Assembly: GCF_040807025.1 (NCBI RefSeq)
Contig: NC_090945.1
Coordinates: 74,287,088-74,351,087 of the forward strand
From: Struthio camelus
Taxonomy: Eukaryota > Chordata > Aves > Struthioniformes > Struthionidae
Reading direction: 5' to 3'
DNA length: 64,000 nt
The notes under the pieces are model-generated. The model saw nothing but the letters and a program-made list of their open reading frames with translations, was not told the origin of the DNA and made no database searches. Shown here one piece after another: positions 23,484-34,187 of the stretch (positions within the stretch are counted from its first letter, which is position 1; each line of letters begins with the position of its first letter). Made by a program: the position numbers and the translations under genes.

Positions 23484-24029
23484 TCAGCAAGGTAAAAAGG
23501 ACCTAGCTTCCTTGATCTTTTTCTGAATTCCCTTGCATGTAAGGATCAGATCAGCATGGTGACATTTCAGGATTTCTAATCGCTGGCTTAACAACTTTAC
23601 GGTATCCACCTTTTCCTCAAAGTCCCGAAGCAACGTCTCGTTTCCAAGCAGCCCACATTTCTGCTGCAATTTCAAATTGTCTATCCGCAACCTGTCTCTG
23701 GCCTGCTTTGTTCTGGTCAGAAGGTCTCTCTTCTGTGACAAGATGGCCTCAATGTCCATCAGTTCAGCCTTTCTCCCTTGATTCTCAGCTTCCACAAACT
23801 GTAGTTTTTCCTTGAACTGGCTGAGAATTTGCACCGTATCAGAGATCTTCTTTTGGAGCTTCTGCAGTTCATCACTGAGGTCGTCAATCCTTTCACTGTA
23901 TTTCTGATTCTCTTTCTTCAGCTGCTCAAAGTCTATAAAACATACTCCGTCTGTCCTTTCTCCCTGGGCTTTCAAGACCAATTCAAGCTTTTGGATTTCA
24001 TGCTTCAGCTTGATGTTTTCCACACGGGC
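23484..24029 (-). CDS. CCDC96: CCDC96 exon 2 (conserved C-terminal coiled-coil domain)
   Basis: 546 nt after an acceptor with a strong poly-pyrimidine tract (T-rich on the minus strand) ending in TTCATCCAG. It encodes an uninterrupted heptad-rich helix with FEQLKKENQKYSERIDDLSD and a C-terminal RSFLPC before TGA. GC content falls sharply compared with exon 1. Confidence 0.92.
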   Translation of the reverse strand, partial: ARVENIKLKHEIQKLELVLKAQGERTDGVCFIDFEQLKKENQKYSERIDDLSDELQKLQKKISDTVQILSQFKEKLQFVEAENQGRKAELMDIEAILSQKRDLLTRTKQARDRLRIDNLKLQQKCGLLGNETLLRDFEEKVDTVKLLSQRLEILKCHHADLILTCKGIQKKIKEARSFLPC

Positions 24030-25396
24030 CTGGATGAACAGGAAAAAAAAAAAAGATTTATTTTAATCCCTTGTCTTGCCAAAGAAGAACATTGCAAAGT
24101 AGGTAACAGCAATTAAAAAAAAAAAACTTCAAAGGGAGAAAAATATCTAGCATCTGCTGCTGTTCTTTAACATGAAGTGGTAGATATTAGCCTTTGTTGT
24201 CCCGGAAGGCAAGCCCCCTATCTGTAAGACGAGCAAAAGGCAAATCCTTTCGCCAAGAGTCAGGCAGCCGGCCAGGGCCTCACCTCGCTCACTTCTTCTT
24301 CTTTGAGCCGCTCCGCCGCCTGGATGCGCTCCACCGCCGCCGCCGCCGCCGCCCGGCCGCCCAGCCGCCGGCCCAGGGCGCACACGGCCGCCTCCTTCTT
24401 GCGCGCCTGGAAGGCGGCCCACGCCGCCTCGGCCCGCGCCCGCCGCCGCCCGCAGCCGCGCCGCTGCGCCGCCTCCCGCTGCCGGCAGCCGGCCGCCGCC
24501 TCCTCCCGCCGCTCGCGCAGCGCCTGCAGCGCCCGCAGCTGCTCGGCGTAGCGCTGCTCGCCGCCGCCCCCCGCCGCCGCCGCCTCCCGCCGCGGCTCCT
24601 CGCCCTTCCGCAGCCGCAGCAGCTGGCCCAGCCGCAGCTGCAGGCGGCAGCTGGCCTGCCGCAGCCGCTCCCGCTCGCTCGCCAGCTCCCGCTGCTCCTC
24701 CAGCAGCGCCGCCCGCACCTGCGGGTCTTCCTCCTCCTCCTCCTCCGCCTCCTCCTCCTCCTCCTCGGAGCCGCGCTCCGCCCCCGCCAGCGGCTCCCCC
24801 TCGCTGCCCCGCCGCTCCGCCTCGGCCGCCCCCCCCTCGGCCCCTCGGCCGCCCACGGGGCGCTCCCGCTCTCCTCCCTCATCCTCCTCCTTCTCCTCGC
24901 CGCCCGCCGCCGGCCGCGGCTCCGCCGGCACCTCCGGCTCCGAGGGCCCCGGCTCCGCCGGCACCTGCGGCTGCGGCTGCTCAGGCCCCGGCTCGCCCGA
25001 CACCCGCGGCTCCGAGGGCCCCGGCTCCGCCGGTCCCGCCGGCTCCGAGCGCCCCGGCTCGCCCGGCCCCTGCGGGTCCTTCGGCCCCGGCTCCTCCAGT
25101 CCCGCCGGCTCCGAGCGCCCCAGCTCGGCCGGCACCTCCGGCTGCAGCTGCTCAGGCCCCGCGTCCTCCGGTCCCGCCGGCCCCAGCTCCTCCGGCTGCG
25201 GGTCCTTCGGCCCCGGCCCCTCGGGCCCCGCCGGCTCCCCCGGCCCCTCGGGCCCCGGCCCCTCGGACCCCGCCGGCTCCCCCGGCCCTGGCCCCTCGGG
25301 CCCCGCCGGCTCCCCCGGCCCCTCGGACCCCGCCGGCTGCCCCGGCCCCTCGGGCCCCGCCAGCCCCGGCTCCTCCATTCCCGCCGGCTCCTCCAT
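23484..25396 (-). CDS. CCDC96: CCDC96 ciliary coiled-coil protein, two exons, 552 aa
   Basis: Exon 1 (25396-24284, 371 codons) and exon 2 (24029-23484, 181 codons plus TGA) join in phase 0. The total of 552 aa is close to human CCDC96 (about 555). The N-terminal 150-160 residues are a Pro/Gly/Glu-rich low-complexity region encoded by short tandem repeats. Next come acidic Glu runs, then long charged coiled coils. The last ~180 residues are the conserved CCDC96/CCDC113 helical domain (DUF4201), starting ARVENIKLKHEIQKLE. In ciliates and algae (FAP184) this protein pairs with CCDC113 at the base of radial spoke 3 and tunes ciliary beating. The start is fixed by an in-frame TAA four codons upstream of ATG 25396. 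A second in-frame ATG follows at 25378. It is divergent from TADA2B and syntenic with mammals. Confidence 0.93.
24030..24283 (-). other. CCDC96 intron, 254 bp
   Basis: GTGAGG...CCAG boundaries on the minus strand. The sequence is non-coding, with two poly-A tracts on the plus strand. It separates the GC-rich exon 1 from the ordinary-composition exon 2, and removing it restores a full-length frame. Confidence 0.88.
24284..25396 (-). CDS. CCDC96: CCDC96 exon 1 (N-terminal low-complexity region and first coiled coils)
   Basis: 1113 nt, very GC-rich, ending GAG at the donor GTGAGG. Residues 1-150 are repeat-encoded. About residues 180-220 are Glu-rich, and about 220-371 form Arg/Glu/Leu coiled coil ending in RLKEEEVSE. 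If the intron were retained, the frame would stop after seven more codons (TGA at 24260), giving a protein without the conserved domain. Confidence 0.9.
24935..25380 (-). repeat. GC-rich coding minisatellite in CCDC96
   Basis: Imperfect tandem units of about 15-27 nt (plus-strand words CCCGGCTCC, CCCCTCGG and GCCGGC) repeat across about 450 bp. They encode variants of EGPGEPAGPEGPG. The unit length is always compatible with the frame. The lack of stops in all frames here creates long spurious antisense ORFs. Confidence 0.85.
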
Positions 25397-25790
25397 GCCG
25401 GCTGTTTACCCGCTTCCCCCGTTGCTCGGGCAACAAGATTCGGCTCCGCCTGCCAGCAGGAGGCCCCGCCCCGCCCCGGGAGCCGTTCTGTCACGCCCCC
25501 TCCCCTTAGGCCGCCACTCAGCGACGGGGTCGCTCGGGTTCGCTTTTCCGATTGGCTGCGAGAAAGGAAGCCGGGTTCCGCTTGGCCAATCCCAGCCGCT
25601 TAGCCCTGTTAACCCCCCCTGCGCCCAGCAGCGCGGGTCCCATTGGGCAGGGGGCCGAGGGGCGGGCCGAGCCCGTCAGCTGTATTGGCCGCCGGGCGCG
25701 CGGCGCCGCCCGCCGGGCGCGCTGCCATTGGCGATGGCGGCGCGGGGGCGTGGCGGCGCGTGCGCGCGGCGGCGCGGCGGGCGGGGTAAG
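25397..25790. promoter_or_regulatory. Bidirectional CCDC96/TADA2B promoter with five CCAAT boxes
   Basis: The start codons of the divergent genes are 394 bp apart. There is no TATA box in a convincing place. ATTGG occurs at 25551-25555, 25642-25646, 25684-25688 and 25727-25731, and CCAAT at 25586-25590. The three on the TADA2B side are 42-43 bp apart. These are NF-Y-type sites. GATGGCGG words at about 25734 and at the TADA2B start (AAGATGGCGGA) resemble YY1 sites, which often sit at the start codons of housekeeping genes. Confidence 0.8.
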
Positions 25791-26060
25791 ATGGCGGAAC
25801 TGGGGAAGAAGTACTGCGTGTACTGCCTGGCCGAGGTGAGCTCGCTGCGCTTCCGCTGCACGGAGTGCGCCGACATCGAGCTCTGCCCCGACTGCTTCTC
25901 GGCGGGCGCCGAGATCGGGCCGCACCGCCGATGGCACGGCTACCAGCTCGTCGACGGCGGCCGCTTCACCCTGTGGGGCGCCGAGGCCGAGGGCGGCTGG
26001 AGCAGCCGCGAGGAGCAGCTGCTGCTGGACGCCATCGAGCAGTTCGGCTTCGGCAACTGG
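25791..26060 (+). CDS. TADA2B: TADA2B exon 1 (ZZ finger and first half of SANT)
   Basis: 270 nt, GC-rich, inside the CpG island. It begins MAELGKKYCVYCLAE and ends in GFGNW before the donor GTAAGG. An ORF carrying on upstream in this frame comes only from lack of stops in the CpG island. Confidence 0.95.
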
Positions 26061-28060
26061 GTAAGGGGCGGCGGGGGCGGCAGGGGAGGGGGCGGCGGGG
26101 CTCGGCGCCCTCCCCCGGCCTGGGGGGCCCGGCGGACCGCGGCGGCGCCGGCTGCCGCGGCCCCGGAGCGCTGGCGCGTCGGTGCCCCCCGGAGAGCGGC
26201 CCGCCCAGACGCAGCTCGCCGGAGTGGCAGCTGCCTTAAATCCGAGCGCCGTCTTCCCCTCCGTCCCGCTGGCGTTGCGGAGCTCGTTTTGTCCCCTCTT
26301 CTTCCCAGTGTGCAGCTCCTTGCCCCGGCGTGTCGCAGCGGTAAGGCCCCTGTTTGTCCTCTGTGCTAGCGCACGACCAGGGCTGTTCAGAAGGAGTGAA
26401 AAGCACAGTGAAGCAGCTCGAGCTCTCCTTGTCGAAGGAGGCGCTTCTCTCTTGTAAGAAGTGTCATCGTTTGAGTCGCTACTTGTTGCTTTGTTTCCTT
26501 TCGTTTCGGTAAATGTAAGGAATCTCTTCCGTGTGAAGATCTTTGTGTTTGTGACGGCTGTAACTTTTTCTTCTAAACAACACCCAGAAGAGAGCTGGAA
26601 ACGATCTTATTTCTATATTGCTTAAAGTACTTTGGCAACACTGTAAACGAGGAAAACACCAATGACGTGGTAGTATCAGTACTGACTTGGGATTTGTCTG
26701 TTGAAAAGTACGACTTTGTGGACTTCCTCCTGGTAGTAAGCTAACTTGCGACCAGTAAAGACTCGGGGCTTGCCATGTGGATTTAGCATCTCAGTGGTGT
26801 TCCTGTGAAATTGGAGATCTGATACAGCTTACTTTATTGATGTTGCTATGCCCGTTTCATGGCCTAAGTGCCGCTTGTAAATATTTATCTACACCTGAAA
26901 ATCCAGATCGGATGGGTGTGTGGCAAATGCCAATATTACTAGGAAAGTTAAGGTATTGTGTGTTGGCTTTTGAGGGGCGGGGAAGAAGTCGTACTCTTAA
27001 CTGAATGCACCCTACCCTGGAGATGTAACAGCAACCATTCTGTCACTCCTCCTTGTTTTCCATTTAGGAGGACATGGCTGCTCACGTGGGAGCCTCCCGA
27101 ACGCCTCAGGAGGTGATGGAGCACTACGTGAGCATGTACATCCATGGCAATCTTGGCAAAGCCTGCATCCCTGACACTATTCCGAACAGAGTAACAGATC
27201 ACACGTGTCCAAGTGGTGGCCCGCTTTCTCCTAGCTTGACCACGCCGCTCCCACCATTGGATATATCAGTGGCAGAACAGCAACAGTTGGGGTATATGCC
27301 GCTTCGGGATGACTATGAGATTGAATATGATCAAGATGCTGAAACTCTGATCAGTGGCCTTTCAGTGAACTATGATGATGATGATGTGGAAATAGAGTTG
27401 AAAAGAGCTCACGTAGATATGTACGTAAGAAAACTGAAGGAGAGGCAACGGCGGAAGAACATTGCCCGTGATTATAACCTGGTACCTGCCTTCCTGGGGA
27501 AGGATAAAAAGGACAAGGAGAAAGCTCCCAAACGAAAGATCACAAAAGAAGAGAAGGAGCTGAGGCTGAAACTGAGGCCTCTGTATCAGTTTATGTCTTG
27601 TAAGGAGTTTGAAGACTTCTTTGAGAACATGCACAAAGAGAGAATGCTCCGAGCAAAGATTCGGGAACTGCAGCGGTATCGTCGAAATGGAATCACCAAA
27701 ATGGAAGAGTCAGCAGAGTATGAGGCAGCGAGACATAAACGGGAAAAGAGAAAGGAGAACAAAAACATAGCTGGCTCCAAGAGAGGGAAGGAAGATGGTA
27801 AAGAAGGTGAATTTGCTGCCATCGAAAACCTGCCTGGGTTTGAACTGTTATCGGACAGAGAAAAGGTGCTCTGCAGCTCTCTAAATTTGAGTCCTGCACG
27901 TTACGTGACTGTGAAAACTATAATCATTAAAGACCATCTCCAAAAAAGACAAGGAATCCCTTCAAAGAGTCGCCTTCCCAGTTACTTAGATAAGGTATTG
28001 AAGAAAAGAATTTTAAACTTTCTAACAGAAAGTGGTTGGATATCCAGGGATGCTTCATGA
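25791..28060 (+). CDS. TADA2B: TADA2B, SAGA transcriptional adaptor, two exons, 420 aa
   Basis: Exon 1 (25791-26060, 90 codons) and exon 2 (27068-28060, 330 codons plus TGA) join in phase 0 to 420 aa, the length I recall for human. An N-terminal ZZ zinc finger has ligands C9, C12, C23, C26, C32, C35, H45 and H49. A SANT/Myb domain covers about residues 68-115 and is split by the intron at NW|ED. A central ADA2 region with acidic and lysine-rich segments follows, and a C-terminal SWIRM-like domain (about 335-420) ends in LNFLTESGWISRDAS. TADA2B binds KAT2A/GCN5 and TADA3 in the nuclear SAGA complex and stimulates H3 acetylation. The paralogue TADA2A works in ATAC and is less similar. The start has A at -3 and G at +4. 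Confidence 0.97.
26061..27067 (+). other. TADA2B intron, 1.0 kb
   Basis: The donor is GTAAGG and the acceptor ends in TTTAG. The first 190 bp are still CpG-island DNA; the rest is ordinary. No additional exon is needed, since the phase and length of the spliced protein are complete. Confidence 0.9.
27068..28060 (+). CDS. TADA2B: TADA2B exon 2 (SANT to SWIRM)
   Basis: 993 nt after the acceptor CCATTTAG. It begins EDMAAHVGASRTPQE, two residues before an internal Met that could be mistaken for a start, and ends at TGA 28058-28060. One large 3' exon carries most of the protein. Confidence 0.97.
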   Translation, partial: EDMAAHVGASRTPQEVMEHYVSMYIHGNLGKACIPDTIPNRVTDHTCPSGGPLSPSLTTPLPPLDISVAEQQQLGYMPLRDDYEIEYDQDAETLISGLSVNYDDDDVEIELKRAHVDMYVRKLKERQRRKNIARDYNLVPAFLGKDKKDKEKAPKRKITKEEKELRLKLRPLYQFMSCKEFEDFFENMHKERMLRAKIRELQRYRRNGITKMEESAEYEAARHKREKRKENKNIAGSKRGKEDGKEGEFAAIENLPGFELLSDREKVLCSSLNLSPARYVTVKTIIIKDHLQKRQGIPSKSRLPSYLDKVLKKRILNFLTESGWISRDAS

Positions 28061-30513
28061 AATTCAGCTGATCTGAAAAAAACACATCCAAGGTGCATTA
28101 TGGCCTCAAGGACAGTATTCATGGCCCATGGTTCACATGGATTCTTGCTTTGGATCATGGCAAATACTGAAAAATACTTATTCGTGCATTTCATTGGTTT
28201 TGGTACATTATTAGAACAGATCTCTTCCTCATGTAAACTTATTCAAGTCCAGTAGGCACAGAGTAGTTACTCTACTCCTGTTGGACAAACGAATATCAGT
28301 GTAATCCTTGCTTTTTTGAAGGCGGGAGACAGTTTCTAGCAAGCGAAACTTTAATCTCCTTTCGTTTTGTTTTTGACATAACGCTGGCAGCAAAGTGAGG
28401 CTCACAAAAATCCTGAGCTCTTGAGCAATATTAAACAGGGATTTTTGTGAACATTACTAAGCTTTCAGAACACTTTCCTTAATAACTACAGCCAAGGCGT
28501 TGGCAGAACAGTATGAGAGTTTCTGTAGAGGTTGCTGCAGGGATGAGCCATGACAGGGAATAGAAACCAACAAATGTGAGAGAGAAGATGCCTTCAGGTA
28601 CTGATGCTGTGGAAAGCTTCTCTACCTTCACACCCCACTGATCCTGAGGTAGATTTGACTTGATTTTTTTTTTTTTTTCCTGATACAGGCCCTCACTGGA
28701 AGCTTCAGTGTTAACTAAATTAGTAGCAAGCTGCAGAAGCTCAAAGCAACTGTGGTGCTCTGTTTTGGAAGTGAGATTTTTAGGAGGTCAGCGCTACTGT
28801 AAAGTGGGTAATTCCGTCCAGAAATGGGGTTTGGGCAAGGATGCAATGAGCTGTCTTGCCGCAGCTGGGAGCCTTAGGCGGCAAAATCACTGTCTCCTAT
28901 TGTTACCTCTTGCTGGAGGGAGTCTTCTGCTCCTCCTTTCCTATCTGTAATTCCTGAGCTCAGACAGTCTGAGGAGGCGTAGCTGCCACCTCCTGAGTTT
29001 GTTTGGGAGGGACAAGGGAAATCAAACTGATAGTGATCAGTGAGATTGGGTTAAAAACCAATCTGTATTACTCTTTTTTTGTTTTAAACCACGGCTGTTA
29101 AAGTACAGAACTATAAATGAAGTCAATACAGGTTTTTAATTGCACATACCTTGAAACATACTGGACTAAATGTTTTGAAATTGAATTTACTGAGATGGTA
29201 GCAGAGCTATGAATTCAGTCCTCTTCAGTGTAAGCTGTGCACCTTGACAGATAACTCTGTCAGGACTACAGACTCAACTAGGTGCTTGCAGTAGACATAA
29301 ACTTGTAAGTGGAGCATATAATAGAAATGCCTGATCTATACATCATTTTTGTAATACTGATTAAGGGAATTAAGTTGAAGAGGTAGAAAAGGATTTTTAG
29401 ACTCATTTCATTCTTAAATTCCTATGCTGGAATTGAACCAATCGAATTAAAAAAATGGGGGATGCTATGTGGCAGAGGGCACAGGCTTATTTATAACTCT
29501 GTTTTGCATAAGATATTTTTTTTCCTGGCCTTTTCCAGAGCAGGAAAACTGGAGGCTAGTTGGGTAGGTCTTCCAAATTACAGACATGCTGAAAAATGGA
29601 ATTTGACTGAACAAATGCAAGCAATGGAAATGTAATCTTGTTTTGATGCTTCGGACTGTAGTCAGTGAGGGACCCACCAAATCTTATAACAGTATTAATT
29701 CTGCAACTTGACAAAGGTATACTGATGAGAGCAGAATAATTTTTACTTAATATATCCAGCATTACCAAAATAGTGTTACCGGTGAGTTTAATATAAAAAG
29801 GGTACAATTATAAAGCCAGCATTTCTAAGGAAAAAAACTCTAGTGCCTTTTTCATTTGAGCTTGTGGTATTACAACCCTTCAAAAAAGGAAAGGGCTATG
29901 TCCTCTCTTACATAATACTTTGTTTTGCTTACCTGTAAGTGGCTTCGTGTGGAATACCAGAGACAAAACTGTCTCTCCTTGGCAGCAGTGTAACTAAGTG
30001 CAATGTGCTGAGCCGCTTACAGAACCGCTTCCAACCTATGCGCATGTACAAACAGCGCACAAAGCAAGTTCCTAAGGTACAAACCAGTGACTTTTTTTTC
30101 CTCTGTCCTACTTCAGTGGAAAGGAAGTTCAGCCTTTCTTTCCAGTGTTCCGGTTAAGCAATTTGGTTCTTCCTATAACCTGTTACCTAACTGCCATAAC
30201 ATACCATTACTGATAGTGTTCTGAAGCTTCAACTATGCGTGTACCAGAGAGTTTAAAAGAATTGTGAATTTTTGAATTTTTTCCCAAATCTGTGATTTTT
30301 ATATTTCTGCAGTGCTGTGGCACACCTAACTGAAGCAATAGTCGAAAGCCCATTGGAACAGTAACCTAAAAATTCTAGGCACCAGTAAGTCATTTAAATG
30401 CTGTACAAATGAATTCTTCTGCATTTACACTTTGTAGTTTCTTAATTCCTCAGCCCCTCCAAAATGTTTTTTTGGTGCTAGACGTAACTTATTGAACATC
30501 AAAATGAATGTAA

Positions 30514-30519
30514 AATAAA
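30514..30519 (+). terminator. Candidate TADA2B polyadenylation signal (proximal)
   Basis: AATAAA follows AATGTA, and GTATTTTTAATGTATG lies downstream. Confidence 0.45.
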
Positions 30520-31719
30520 GTATTTTTAATGTATGAAATATGAATATCAATATTTATTGAATCCTTGCAAGCAAATTCAAGGTAGTATATGTTTGCTTTA
30601 GCAAATACTAATCCCTTGGAAAGGGCTTCCCTAGAAGCAATGTCTCATTGTCAGCTAGGCTTTTAATTTTAAAGATGACTTGCACTAGAGGATGCTGCTG
30701 TTCCATATTTTCCAATGGAACTGTTTAGTCTAAGCATTCCTTTGTTGAATGAGCTGCTTATTATTATTATTTAAGCTGAGATCTTAATCCAGCAACTTAC
30801 TACAGCTATTCTGCTTCACTTTTGTAGTGAAAGAGCTGAAAATAACATGGCAAAAGAGCTCTTCAACTCATATCTCATGTTTATCAGGAAGTGCTTCCTG
30901 TATTATACAAATACCATAGCCTTCATGTTGCTAATGAACAGGTGTTTTAAATGCTTAATGCTCTTGGCTTTTTTCTAATTAAAGATCTATACTAATGATA
31001 GTGTCTGTCCTGACAGCATTGATGTAAGACTAAGAAAAAGTGATGCTTGAAAAAGCTGCTCAAAATTCTGAGCTTCTGCTACTGATTGAGGCAGCAGTAC
31101 ATCTGCTTTAATGGTGCAAATTTACTTCAATCAATCAGCCCAGTCCCAGTGAAGTTTTGCAGTAATTCTTGCTCACTAGGTAATAAGGGCATGTTGGTCT
31201 TCATTCTGTGCATACTACCCAATGCAGGAGAGCTAGTTATGGGCCATTCTGCATACAGCCCCTCCTGCCTGTTGTTCTCTTGCAGCCCCAGCAAGCACTA
31301 AGAACAGTGTTAGTGGGTCTGCATGAGCCTTTGACCATGAACTGTCTTGTAAATCACACAGACCAAGCACTCTGCCATTATTCTCTTGTGCAATGGCTGC
31401 AGCAAATGTCTTTGCAACTGTAACTGACTTTATTAGGTTTTTTTTTTTTGGTTTAATAACTCTTTTTTGCAAAGTGTTTTTTGCATGTGCCACTGTTGCT
31501 CTTAAGCTATGACAAATTAAATACTGTGAAGGAAGCTACCTGGTGAACGTGTTCAGTTCATCAGCATCTTCCTTAAAGGGAATGTTGCACTCACTGGCAT
31601 AGTGTACTGGTACAGCTGTGCCAGACACACAAATGCCTGTGCTGAAATCATGTAAAATCTAACTAAAGATGATGTGCACACTCAGCATTTTGCTATTTTT
31701 TTTGCATTGTGTATTGATA

Positions 31720-31725
31720 AATAAA
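31720..31725 (+). terminator. Candidate TADA2B polyadenylation signal (distal)
   Basis: AATAAA within GATAAATAAACTTGC, with an additional ATTAAA at 31731 nearby. T-rich sequence follows. Confidence 0.45.
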
Positions 31726-31745
31726 CTTGCATTAAAGTTTCTTTC

Positions 31746-33899
31746 CATAACTGATTAATTGGTACTATAGCTTGTTTAATGAGGAAAATGACTAAAGCCT
31801 TTGCAAAAACAAAGGAGATGCATTAGCGTTCCTCTAGCATTTAGATTATGGCTAGAGAAGTTAGTTTTTAATGGTAATGGCTAAACCAGAGGTATGAGTT
31901 GTAACTTTGTTGGCTGCTCTCAAACTTCATCACCACCTTCCTTTTGTCTTTAATTTCCTCTGTGCTGCTTACTGTTGTCTACAGCAGAGTACACAAGTGC
32001 TATGAGTGCTCAGTAAAATCTGAAGCAGTCCATGCTGAAAGTATAGCTGAACAGGCAAGCCTAGGAGAAGGAACTACTTAAATGAGGCGTTCAGTAACGA
32101 GAAAGAAGGGCAGCTCCTACAAAATGAAGGTCTGATTAGTAGCATCTAGCAGTGTTTAGCTACATTCTGAATGGAGTAAAGTCTAAAACTACTCTGGGCA
32201 AGAAGCTGGGAAGCTGACAAAGAACATATCTTGATCTGCTGTGGCCAAAGCTGGCTATTAGTCCTAACTGTCCTATGGGGGGAAAAAAAATTATACTATA
32301 ATTTATAACTGTAGTTATTACTGAGTTTAGTTTAAATCAGATTTTTTTTTTGGGGGGGGGGGCGGTTTTTACAAGGCAAAAGTCTCTTAAGGCACAGCAT
32401 AACATAAAAGCAGTGGTCCCAATCAAAGTACAACAAAAACATTTGCTCAGTCCTACTTCACACACCCACAAGCATGCGCTAACACTAAGAGCTTCCAAAA
32501 CCAGCTCTTCCTCTATGTTTGTTTACACCAGTCTTTCTTTGCATTTTCATCCCTGTACTTGATTAAACTACTTCCTAGTTTGCAAGAAGTTTAACATTGC
32601 TGAGTTGTCTTTGCACATGCAAAAGATAATTATTCTCTCTCCTCTGCCTAGTCAAAGCATTGATTTTGCTTCTTGGAGTTGAGGAAGAAATAACTAAAGC
32701 CTTAAAATACATTAAACTCAAAATGAGAGGCAGTAAATACTTAAGTTATTCTCACATAACTGGTTGATTGCCATGCAGCAAACCAACATGAAAAAAGACT
32801 TAAAAGAGGAAGTAATCACTTCTCATCATGAGCAGCTATTGGCAACTTTGCATATTTCTCAAAAGCAATACTCAAGGTAAGAAGCACCTTAATTCAAGAC
32901 AAGCAGGAACTAGAAGGGAGGGTGGAAATTCAGACATACTTAACTGTTAGTTTACCATGCTTTAATAATGTGCAGAAGTTTGATGTTTCTAGCCTATGTG
33001 TTAATGAACGAACTTTGAGGATGTGGGAACACAGATGCTTTGTCAGTTGTATGATTTGGCAAACTCCATCCACACCTACTGAGGTGATCACACAACTGAA
33101 GTATAATGCAATCAATTAATAAGGTATGTTTGTATTTTAGCCTGATTCTGCAGAAGTAGGAACAAGCAGATAAAGAGCAGATAAACATGGCAAAAGCTGC
33201 ATCTGGGAAAAGTTATGTTGAAACTTAAGATCCTGGAAGAGTAAACCCAAGAAATGGAGATGAAATTGAGTTCACACTTTTGTTTCAGCCACTTAAAAGT
33301 ATTTATGTAATTCTGGAAGATAATAGGTATCAAACTCAGCTATTCACTTGTTTGGCTATTCAGATTTTTCAGCAGGACTGTAACTACAGTTTGCATAACA
33401 AACTGGTTCTAATGCTTGGAAGTTACAAGACTATCAAAATTGTTTAAACCAATTTATACAATATTCAATTAAATTAAAAATCCAGAGATAGGATAAGTAA
33501 GTTGTGTAAGTTCTTCAATGCTATACAAGTATTAGATGGTTTTCTTGAGACAACTTTAATATAGAACAAAAAGGATTGAACAATTACAAAAGACGTCTAC
33601 TCTCCCTTGCCTTTTTCTTACAGGTCAGAATTCACAAAGGTTGCAATTTCAGTTATTGAGAGAGGCTCTACTTCTGAATAGACATATTACCAAAAAAAAA
33701 AAAAAAGCATTTATCACATCAGCAAGTGAAAGCTGGTGGACACTTGCAGAAAACTGGTTATTTGTACTACTTCACCCACTTCTTGTTTGGTAGGAACTAA
33801 TATAACAGAAGACGCGTTTGAACAACTGTTTGGCTTTCCACTCTGGATAGTGACAAACATAAGATTTAAGAATTCTCATGAGCACTTTTTTCCTCCCAA
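31746..33899. other. Spacer between convergent TADA2B and GRPEL1
   Basis: About 2.1 kb with no gene or repeat that I recognise, apart from the T/G homopolymer junction near 32350. Short open frames here lack any recognisable similarity. Confidence 0.65.
32342..32365 (+). repeat. Poly-T / poly-G homopolymer junction
   Basis: Ten T are followed by eleven G and then CGG, similar to the junction near 11.65 kb. Confidence 0.9.
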
Positions 33900-33905
33900 T
33901 TTAAT
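33900..33905 (-). terminator. Candidate GRPEL1 polyadenylation signal (ATTAAA)
   Basis: TTTAAT on the plus strand gives ATTAAA on the minus strand, 283 nt beyond the GRPEL1 stop. I found no canonical AATAAA in the first kilobase, so this variant signal is the nearest candidate. The implied 3'UTR is about 33880-34187. Confidence 0.35.
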
Positions 33906-34187
33906 GCACCTTCAGTAGCAATGACACTGTTAAATGATATCCAAAGCATCAAAGAACCTATTGGCTTTTGTATTTCATACCTAAGAATAGAGCTTATAGA
34001 GCACTGATGTTGAAGGCCCCTAAGCAGCAGAATTTCATTGTTTGCTTCATTTTCATGGGGAAGATCTCAACTGGTTCATTTAAACCTCTCTCAGGGGATA
34101 GAGGAAGGACGAAAGCACGATGTAAGAGAAAAAAACCATCCAGCTGTTAAATAGTTGTATGGCATTTTAAATTCTCAAATTAAGCAG

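Larger units (their letters stand above)
24290..26250. promoter_or_regulatory. CpG island covering CCDC96 exon 1, shared promoter and TADA2B exon 1
   Basis: CpG density and GC content are very high from the CCDC96 donor to the first 190 bp of TADA2B intron 1, against AT-rich DNA on both sides. Boundaries are by eye. Confidence 0.85.
28061..31745 (+). other. TADA2B 3'UTR (extent inferred)
   Basis: No coding sequence follows the TGA. Two canonical AATAAA motifs, at 30514-30519 and 31720-31725, could end transcripts of about 2.5 or 3.7 kb of 3'UTR. Which one is used cannot be told from sequence. The stretch is otherwise plain AT-rich DNA with a poly-T run near 28665. Confidence 0.5.

Noticed and set aside
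24194-25603. 469-codon plus-strand open frame opposite CCDC96 exon 1, and a 401-codon alternative frame on the minus strand
   Set aside because: Both are Arg/Pro/Leu-rich mirror products of the GC-rich coding minisatellite. They have no domain or splice logic, and the true CCDC96 frame is known.
25395-26369. 324-codon plus-strand frame running through the shared promoter into TADA2B
   Set aside because: Only the part from ATG 25791 to the donor at 26060 is TADA2B. Upstream it is stop-free CpG-island DNA and downstream it is intron.
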